From Mortierella alpina (lineage: Eukaryota > Mortierellomycota > Mortierellomycetes > Mortierellales > Mortierellaceae): a stretch of DNA of 64,000 bases. The position numbers were made by a program, and so were the translations under genes. Location: positions 682,001 through 746,000 of the forward strand of contig JANATF010000012.1 in NCBI GenBank assembly GCA_029449245.1. The letters are read 5' to 3'. Below, in pieces: positions 57,011-64,000 of the stretch (the first letter of the stretch is position 1; every line of letters starts with the position of its first letter). The notes under the pieces are model-generated. The model was not told where the DNA came from and made no database searches. It was given only the letters and a program-made list of their open reading frames with translations.

Positions 57011-58269
57011 CTAGTCTTCTCGCCCTTTCAGGAATTTACTAGCTAATCCCCCTAAAAGCGCCATCGGATCGCTTCCGCCATCACCGTCACCGTCGTCTCC
57101 CCCCTTCCTTCTGCCGCCGCCCATGAGGGCACCCAGCATGACGCCGAGCGTTCCACCGCCGCCACCCTCGCCATCGCCATCGCCTCCAGTCAACATACTC
57201 AAGACCTTCGCCTTGATGTAGTCAATTGAGAAGATCTTGTTACGGAGCTCGCTATCAAGCGTTTTCGTCTACACAAAGAGATTATCGTTTAGAAGAGAGC
57301 ACATGTGGTTGATTTTTTTTTCTTTGGTGCCTGGGAAAATTGTCGCGAAGAAAACAAGAAACAAGCCTTACCATCTTCTCCTCAAACCTCTGCAGGTAAG
57401 GCTGGATCATGAGCAGGACCTTGGGGGCCAGGATTTTTTGCAACATGACTTGGATCTTGCCCTTGTGGCCACCGGTCTCCTCAATGTCTTTGTCAGTTCC
57501 TCCCCCTTGCACAGTCGCCTCACCTGGACCATCCTCACCACCTCCAATGAACTTGCCTAAGAATCCTGCAGCAGTGCCGAGAAAGCCATGATCACCACCA
57601 TGCTCGTCAATGAACTCTTGGACCGCTCCACCAACGGCTGCGGGAAAGTGGGCGCTGTGGATCAAAAGAGGATTGGTGTTCACAAGAGGATACAGGTGGG
57701 GGGGGGGCAACGAGAGGAGAGGAGAGTAGTGTCAGTTTCGTGTAAACGGACTACAGATTTGAAAGTGGGTTTCTTCGAGTCATCTTGATGCTCGACACAT
57801 TATCATACCTAATCTTGGTACCCATGTTGTCGCTTGCCTGTTTGATCATAGGCGCAGAGGCAGCCATGGTCGTGTTGACCATGCCTTCTTTGCCACTTTG
57901 CAGGAAATCCATGTTGAACCCACCGCCGCCTCCGTTCTCATCATCGTCCTGCGTGGTTTTGGTGATGACCTTCTTGGCAATGCCCATGACTCCGTCGGTC
58001 AGCAAAAGGTCCATACCGTCCGAGGCCATTTCGATGGTCGACTCTGTAACCATCTTGATACGTTCGAGAAAGTCATCGCCCATGGCTGTGACGAGCTTGG
58101 CGACCATAGGGTTGGCTTCGTCACCAGTGATATAGTCCATGATGGTGTGCGGGAGGTCTTGCTTGAGATCACCTTTGGTCTCGTCGAGCTCCTCCGACAC
58201 CTTCTCTCGGACGAGGGGACGGCAGTGCTCCTCCATGTAGTTCATAAGGACCGGCACGAGTTGCTCCAT
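57011..58269 (-). CDS. Helical, Gly-rich hypothetical protein (orphan)
   Basis: About 330 residues in three exons (about 57815-58269, then one ending near 57373 and one ending at 57011). The ATG at 58269 opens MEQLVPVLMNYMEEHCRPLV. The N-terminal 150 residues look helical and acidic (REKVSEELDETKGDLKQDLP, IMDYITGDEANPMVAKLVTA). The second exon holds SAHFPAAVGGAVQEFIDEHG and Gly-rich linkers, the third IDYIKAKVLSMLTGGDGDGE and a Gly/Asp-rich tail ending LASKFLKGRED. Repeated Gly-Phe-Leu-Gly-like segments (GFLGTAAGFLGKFIGGG) could be short membrane-active helices. I do not know the family. All three exons share one consistent style, so the gene is probably real. Confidence 0.65.
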
Positions 58270-59003
58270 GGTGACGGCGTGGAGTAGGGGGTGAAAGAGC
58301 GGGCGCTTGTTGTTCTAGAGTGTGCGAGGGGGTGGGGAGCCGGGTCTCTGCAGGTGCAAGTGAGGAGGTGTGAACGGTTGGAATGAGAGTAAAGAGAAAG
58401 AGAGAGACGAAAGACGAGAAGAGGTGAAGTAGAGAAAAGGAATTCCGACAACCCGTGGGGAAAGCAATGGACCCTAGAAATAGAATTCAATGGAATGGGG
58501 CATGGGACAACTTTGCGCTTGGAGAGAGTTCGCAACTAGTGAAGGCCAAAGCCTAGAGTGAGCAGTCTAGACATCGTGCGCGAGGGATGGCCGCGATATG
58601 AATAGCTTCATTGAGTCGCTCGGGTCGTTCGCACGTTCCCGTCTTTTCTTTCCTCTTGTCTTGCTTCTTCGCGCTTTCTCGTTGCACGAGCAGGAGCATA
58701 GTCTATGTATGCTGCACCCCTCTTTCGGCCTGCGGGTTGTTTTGTCGCTGGTGCATTGCTGCATTGCTCCAAGACTCCACTCCACAGCGAAAACAGCAAT
58801 TTCGTGTAAGCACGTACAAAAGCGATATCGTACAGATCTCATTTCTCGCCCCCTGTCTTCCCAGGGTCCCTGTCTCGCGCGACCCCGTTTCCTTTTCCTC
58901 CCCAACGCTCTGATTGCATAATCCGCTACTGTAGACCAGTCGTTGTTGCAAGAGCCTTTTTGTTTTCGCGAACCCACTAACAATCACCCTGACGAAGCGC
59001 ACT
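58270..59003. other. Intergenic, divergent promoter region
   Basis: 734 bases between two divergent starts. No motif, repeat or gene I can support. Confidence 0.5.
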
Positions 59004-60467
59004 ATGCTTTCCAGACCCCAATGGCTCTCGTTAGTCTCACCCGTCATCGTTTGCGTGGTTGCATACGGGTTCATGCTCTTTATGGAGCCGTCCCAGCACG
59101 GACGGCCAAACGCGGCCAGCGCGACCAAGACACGCGTCTTGGATAGAGCTCCACTGCAGACTACGCGATCTTCTGTCCAAGGTAGCAACCTGAATTTGCA
59201 ATGAAGAGTTACACATTGCACGTGTTGAAAAAAAAACGGCTCACTCGAGCCGACCATCGATCGCCACTCTTCTCACTAATTCCACCTCATCATCACAAAC
59301 AGAGATGGCCGCCTCTGTGCCTGCGAAACTGACTGCAATTGTCCACGATGCCGTAACAAAGCACACCGCCACAGTGGTCTTTTTGCATGGATTCGGTGAC
59401 TCGGGCGCTGGCTGGTAGGGGAGTAGTCGGAATGTAGTCCATGTCCCTCTGAAATCTGTTGGATCGCTAAAGTATTTTTTTTGGAACGAATCTTTGCTTT
59501 CCGCGGCTGCCTGTTCCACCAGGGCTCCCGTAGGCGAACAGGTATGCACACTACTGAAAGGAACCTTTTCTACATACATTATTGATCAATATACGACTCG
59601 CCCTCTGAATCTATGAGATACGGCCTGCCAATTGCCATGTATTAGTTAGGCCATCATCTGCCTCACGTCAAGTTCATCTTTCCGAACGCCCCTGCTATCC
59701 CTATTGCTGTCAACGGAGGCATGCTGACGCCTGCGTGGTACAACATCCTGTCCATGTCTACCATCAATCGAGAGCAGGATGAACTGGGTCTCCTTCGCTC
59801 GCAACGACAAGGCAGGTCTCAACGGAGTCACCCTCACTTCCCTAGACGCATGGGACGCCAGTTTCTCGTTTCGTTGGCAGTCCTAACATATAACGTGTCG
59901 ACGTCGCTCTTTCCATGCATCTAGTGATGCAGATCATTCACGACGAGGTCGAAAAGAACAAGATTCCCGCCAACCGGATCGTCATCGGAGGTTTCTCTCA
60001 AGGATGCGTCCTCGGGCTCCTGACTGCTTTGACATCTGAGCTCAAGTTCGCTGGCGTGGTCTCTCTCAGTGGATACATGCCTCTGCACTCTAAAATCATG
60101 AGTATGGCCACTGATGCGAACAAGAAGACACCTATTTTTTTCGGACATGGTGACGCTGATCAGGTACAGTAAGACTTCAAGGACGCGGGTATTTTTGCTT
60201 CAGCAACTCTAAAGTTTTCGCGATGGTCTCGGATCGCTATGCAGACTGTGCGAGCTGCCGCTGACTTTTTTTTTCACTTCGCTATAGGTGGTAAAGTATG
60301 AGTATGGCCAGCAAACAGCCGAGTTTCTTCAAACGCACGGGTACAACGTCAAGCTTCACACTTATCCTGGGATGAGCCATAATGTCTGCCCAGAGGAACT
60401 TGGTCACTTGTTGGGCTTCCTAAAGGAGACCATCCCTGTAGCAGCGCCCTTCATGGCCAAAGTCTAG
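59004..60467 (+). CDS. Acyl-protein thioesterase / lysophospholipase with N-terminal anchor
   Basis: 297-residue alpha/beta-hydrolase of the APT1/LYPLA family, which removes palmitate from proteins. Exons 59004-59181, 59303-59414, 59523-59541, 59646-59811, 59925-60163 and 60288-60467 sum in frame. The catalytic triad is present: Ser in GGFSQGC, Asp in GHGDADQV and His in GMSHNVCPEE; LHGFGDSGAGWAPVGEQLGH forms the oxyanion region. An extra 60-residue N-terminus contains a membrane helix (WLSLVSPVIVCVVAYGFMLF), while most APT1 proteins are soluble; a second ATG (MAASVPAKL) after it would give the usual soluble form. The fourth intron (59812-59924) needs a GC donor. AATAAA follows at 60475. Confidence 0.88.
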
Positions 60468-60825
60468 AGCGAATAATAAACGATTTTTAGCCCAGGTTTA
60501 GAACGCGAATCGTAAAGTCGATTCAAGTTTTGCAATCATGGCATACAGTAGGTGTTTTTTAAGGTTTTGAGGACAGGGCGTGGACGACTTCTGACCCACA
60601 GGACTAACGAAGTGTGGCTCTGTAGCCTGTAGGAGTGGTTGTTCTGTAACTCTCTCATAGACTAGACTTGGAGGAGGCAGGGTGCTGGCGGTCGCCATTG
60701 GCCCTTTGGCTGACTTGCCATCGTGAGACTGGGTCGATTAGGATGGCGCTCACACTCTATGCTACATCTGGCGTAAGTGTGTCAGAGCGGGAGTAAAGCG
60801 GAGAAGTAGCCAATAATTGTTTACA

Positions 60826-60911
60826 GCAGTTGGTAGGCCTGACTTCCAATTCGGATTAAACCTTGACGATCCAAAAAAAAAAAAAAAAAAAAAGCAGTTG
60901 GTAGGCCTGAC
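60826..60911 (+). mobile_element. Short poly(A)-tailed insertion with 18-bp target-site duplication
   Basis: GCAGTTGGTAGGCCTGAC occurs at 60826-60843 and again at 60894-60911. Between them are 29 bases (starting TTCCAATTCGG) and an A21 run. An exact direct repeat around a sequence ending in poly(A) is the mark of target-primed reverse transcription by a LINE-type element; the insert would be a severely 5'-truncated copy. The source is unidentified. Confidence 0.65.
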
Positions 60912-61351
60912 CTGGCTCTCTGGGTGTTGACCAGCTGTGGAGAGCAGATTGGCACGCAGGGGATTGACAGGCGGTGGACCAGGAGGACGCCAGAGCGATA
61001 TCGGTAACGCGGTGCTGCTGCGAAGCCTTGCTGTCCTGGTTGCGAAAGACGTGCCCGGTGGAGGAGGTGGGGGCGTGGGTAAAGAGGCTGGTCGTGAGCC
61101 AATATGAAAGGAGGAGGAGGAGGCGGAGAATGAGTCCCCGACGAGAACTCAGACACCCAGCGGAGGGGCACTGTAGAGAGGAGTGGATGAGCACTGCACA
61201 CTGACAGCGACAGAAAAGAAAGTTTTCTTCAACAACGTTCTCAAGTGAGTCCGTCAGCTGCATGCGGGTTTGTGTACCCCACCTTCGTAACGGCTCTCGA
61301 GTCGCATCGACACTCGATCACCCCCCTCGCCTCGTCTAGATCTTTTCGGCC

Positions 61352-61372
61352 TTTTTTTTTTTTTTTTTTTTT
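61352..61372. repeat. T21 homopolymer upstream of PRM10-like gene
   Basis: T21 followed by a CT-rich stretch, about 170 bases before the ATG at 61543. Likely promoter or 5' UTR. Confidence 0.9.
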
Positions 61373-61542
61373 CTTCTCTCTCTTTTTTTCCGCCCCGCCT
61401 TTCTCTCGCTACTCGCCACTCCTCTTCTTCTTCGTTGTTGTCATCTCCCTGCCTCTTGTTCCTCCGCCAGCCTTCATTCGTCCTTCCCTCATTCCTCCTC
61501 CACTCCTCCATTCGCCCTTCCTGATCCTTCATCAGCAAGCCC

Positions 61543-64000
61543 ATGGCTGACCACACTGGTGGTTCACGAGCCATGCAACTGGACGACAGCAGCGACACCT
61601 ACAGTGCCACCAACATCGACACCAGCACCGCTGGAGGCTCGTCCACTGTAGCTCTGCCTTCGATCGGATCCGCCACCACCTACAACACAGCTGCTGGGGC
61701 CTCCTCAGGATTCGCCTTACCCGCCTCCAACCCCTTCACAGACTCGAGCGGACCGCCAAACCCTTTCAGTCCAGTAGGCACGCCCTCAGAAACCCCTGTC
61801 GTTACCCCCCTCGGATCACCCAAGGAGGAGCTACGGAAACTGAGCTTGGGCGTAGAGCGCTATGCTCGGGCCATCGAGGATCCAGGTCCCATGGGCTCCT
61901 TCTCTGGCACGGTGCCTCTGCCATCATTGTCGCAGAGTCATATCCAGATCGCTACTGCACGGAGGCGGCCTTCGCACATCCTGCTCGACGCTATCGCTTC
62001 ATCCTCTAGCCCAGTGGATTCCAACATGACCAGCTCACCCAACGCTGACGGGGCAGAGGTATCAGCGAGGACAGGATTGACCCTCAACTCGATCAAAAGG
62101 GCTATTTCGGGAAAGCGGCGTGCAATGGACATATCAATGGCGGATCTGGAGTCCAACCCAGTCAGCAACGGCCTTATCAATAGCCAAGCTCAAGGCAGCA
62201 CACAAGGAACAGGAACAACTTGCTCTGACATTGCAAGTCCCTTTGGCAGCCAAATGTGCTCTCCCAACATGGATGCTCAAGTCGCTCTATTGGGTAGTTT
62301 ATCATACTCGCCTCAGCCTTTGCTTATACCCGCCGCCCCTGTCGCAATCGTGTCGACGCACGAGGGACGTAAGGACGCAAATATGCCTATTGAACCTGAT
62401 GAGATCCGGAGAAGACTCGAGCAGAGCAACACGCCTACGGTAGCCATCACCACCAACGCCGAAGAGCAAACGATCGTCACAGATGATACGACGGCAACAT
62501 CGGGAATTCGTCGTAGGAAACCAAAGGGCGGCATTCTAAGTCAATTGCTGAAGCTCCAGAGGAACGAGGCCGCTGCTGCCACGGCCAGGGCATCGGGAAG
62601 CAAGCAGCGACAGTCCGGCTCAGCCCAGCATGCAGCAGTCAAGAAGACCAAGAAAGGATTTTATTACCGCTCCTCGAAAAACAACTCGCTAGCGGATCTG
62701 GGTTCGCCATCTGCCACCACCACACCCAAGGTCTCGCCCCGGAACTCCAGGATCTTTGATTTCGACTCTTATAGCCCTTCCGCCACTACTCGCCTGCCAA
62801 CCCAACCTCCAACATCCATCAACAACTCAACCTTCACAAAGCCGACCCCGCAGGAAAAAATGGAAGAGATGGAGGCGATCAGTGCTGCCGCCACAGCCGC
62901 CACGCTCTCTACCACTCTGGGAATTCAAAGGGACATAGCAGAGATCTTGACACGACAATCCTTCTTGATCATGATTGCCAAGGCGATGATCCTCTATGGG
63001 GCACCATCGCACAGGATTGAGGAGACGTGCGCGCTGCTGGCCAGAAGGATGGATGTCGACGCGTCATTCGCGCTCCTACCGGGATTGATGACCATCTCCT
63101 TCAGTGATCCAGAGACTCACACGAGCGATACGCGTCATCTAAGATGCACTCAAGGCATGGACATGTACAAACTCTCCAAGGTCTACACCATCGCCTGGGG
63201 AGTTCTTCATGGTAAAGGCATCGAGGAGGCAAATAGGGAGCTGGAAAAGGTTACCGTAGAGCCAGGATACTACCCTGTCTGGATCACGGTCACGTCGTGG
63301 ATGACATGTGCTGCTTTTGTGGCCCCATTGGCATTTAACGGCAGCTGGCTCGATACCCTCCTTGCTGGCCTCTGTGGATTGTTGGTTGGACTGCTTGGCC
63401 TGGTTGCAGCCAAATTTCCAGTGTATGGAAACGTCTTTGAGGTTACATCCAGCATTCTGGTTGGATTTATTGCCAAGGCCTTTGGGGATCGCGTCTGCTT
63501 CTCCGCGGTGGCTCTTGCAGGAGTTGTCGTGCTGCTACCTGGACTGTTGTTGACACAGGCTATCATGGAGTTGGCGTCTAGAAATATCGTGTCCGGTGCA
63601 GTGCGGATGTTTTACGCGCTCATGTATGCCTTCTTTCTTGGCTTTGGACTGTCCCTTGGCGCTGAGCTTTGGGACTTTGTAAGTTGCTCGAGAAGATCTC
63701 ACACACGCACTGGCTCGATTCTTCTGCCTCTTATGGTATCGTAGAGGTCTAACTGCTGTCGCTACATCTTTTAATTAACAGGTATCAGGGGATATATCCA
63801 AAGCTCCAGCGTCGGCTTGTGAGAGAAACGTGAACCCATGGTGGCTCTTTCTCATTTTCCCTGCAGTTTCTACGTCCATCAACATCGTCTTTAATGCCCA
63901 CCCAAGCCAATGGCTAGGCATGACTTTGGTCACTGCTGTCGGCTACACTGTCTCCTACTTTATGAAGAGTGGGCCTCAGGTTACGCCTGCTGTAGCAGCG
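61543..64000 (+). CDS. PRM10-like/ThrE-family membrane protein, 3' end beyond window
   Basis: Partial gene, at least 800 residues. The first exon runs 61543-63678 and ends GAGCTTTGGGACTTT before a GTAAGT donor; the second starts at 63782 and runs off the right edge. The first 450 residues are Ser/Thr-rich and disordered, with a basic KKGFYYRSSK patch. The conserved domain (ThrE, once DUF1212) begins FLIMIAKAMILYGAPSHRIE, with LLARRMDVDASFALLPGLMT, GMDMYKLSKVYTIAWGVLHG and then multiple membrane helices (LAGLCGLLVGLLGLVAAKFP, SAVALAGVVVLLPGLLLTQA). Yeast Prm10 is pheromone regulated; the bacterial relatives export Thr and Ser. The substrate in fungi is not established. Confidence 0.88.

Larger units (their letters stand above)
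60468..61542. other. Intergenic, 1.1 kb, before PRM10-like gene
   Basis: Holds the retroposed-looking insertion at 60826-60911 and a T21 run at 61352-61372 in the presumed promoter/5' UTR of the next gene. No other gene is supported. Confidence 0.55.

Noticed and set aside
60844-60872. 29-bp insert as a tRNA-derived SINE fragment
   Set aside because: CCAATTCGG only loosely resembles a T-loop and the rest does not pair; the source is left open.

Overview
This window is nuclear DNA of an intron-rich, early-diverging fungus. Most genes carry several short GT-AG introns, and the set includes fungal markers (FUR1-type uracil phosphoribosyltransferase, tropomyosin, an LCL3-like nuclease, a PRM10-like protein, an RRN6-like Pol I factor). 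It also holds genes lost from many yeasts: Argonaute, Mago nashi, an RSZ-type SR protein and an RtcB-type RNA ligase. Mucoromycota, and Mortierellomycotina in particular, fit best; that assignment is inference. There are 29 supported protein-coding genes (two run off the window edges) and no tRNA, rRNA, CRISPR array or intact transposon that I could see. Genes lie on both strands with short spacers, often as divergent pairs.

Layout. 1-10 kb: coatomer beta' (SEC27, 3' end missing), a TMEM229-like membrane protein, a nucleolar FKBP prolyl isomerase, the histone chaperone NAP1 and an SR splicing factor. 10-20 kb: a secreted type B carboxylesterase, mitochondrial GTPase MTG1, a 2OG-Fe(II) oxygenase and a Ser/Pro-rich orphan. 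20-31.5 kb: an SLC25A44-like mitochondrial carrier, tropomyosin, a PH-domain/polyQ protein and a four-finger C2H2 factor. 31.5-45.5 kb: RRN6, FUR1, Mago, an RtcB2-like ligase with an extra N-terminal domain, SEC61 beta, phosphomannomutase, an LCL3-like nuclease and a coiled-coil orphan. 45.5-64 kb: SAM50, Argonaute, mitochondrial NADP-isocitrate dehydrogenase, EMC3, two orphans, an acyl-protein thioesterase and the start of a PRM10/ThrE-like transporter.

Themes. Several genes serve the secretory pathway (SEC27, SEC61 beta, EMC3, phosphomannomutase), mitochondria (SAM50, MTG1, the carrier, isocitrate dehydrogenase, perhaps LCL3) or RNA metabolism (SR protein, Mago, RtcB, Argonaute, RRN6). They are housekeeping neighbours and not a cluster with one pathway.

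The least ordinary signals are: an apparent AT-AC intron in MTG1; three GC-AG introns held in frame by conserved protein sequence; two genes whose first coding exon appears to be only the ATG; 13- and 15-nt microexons in the SR and Mago genes; a fungal RtcB2-class ligase fused to an unknown N-terminal domain and divergently paired with Mago; a minisatellite filling a phosphomannomutase intron; and a short poly(A)-tailed insertion flanked by an 18-bp direct repeat near 60.9 kb. Exon coordinates were worked out by hand from reading frame, splice sites and family conservation; for genes where I list all exons, the lengths sum to a multiple of three.
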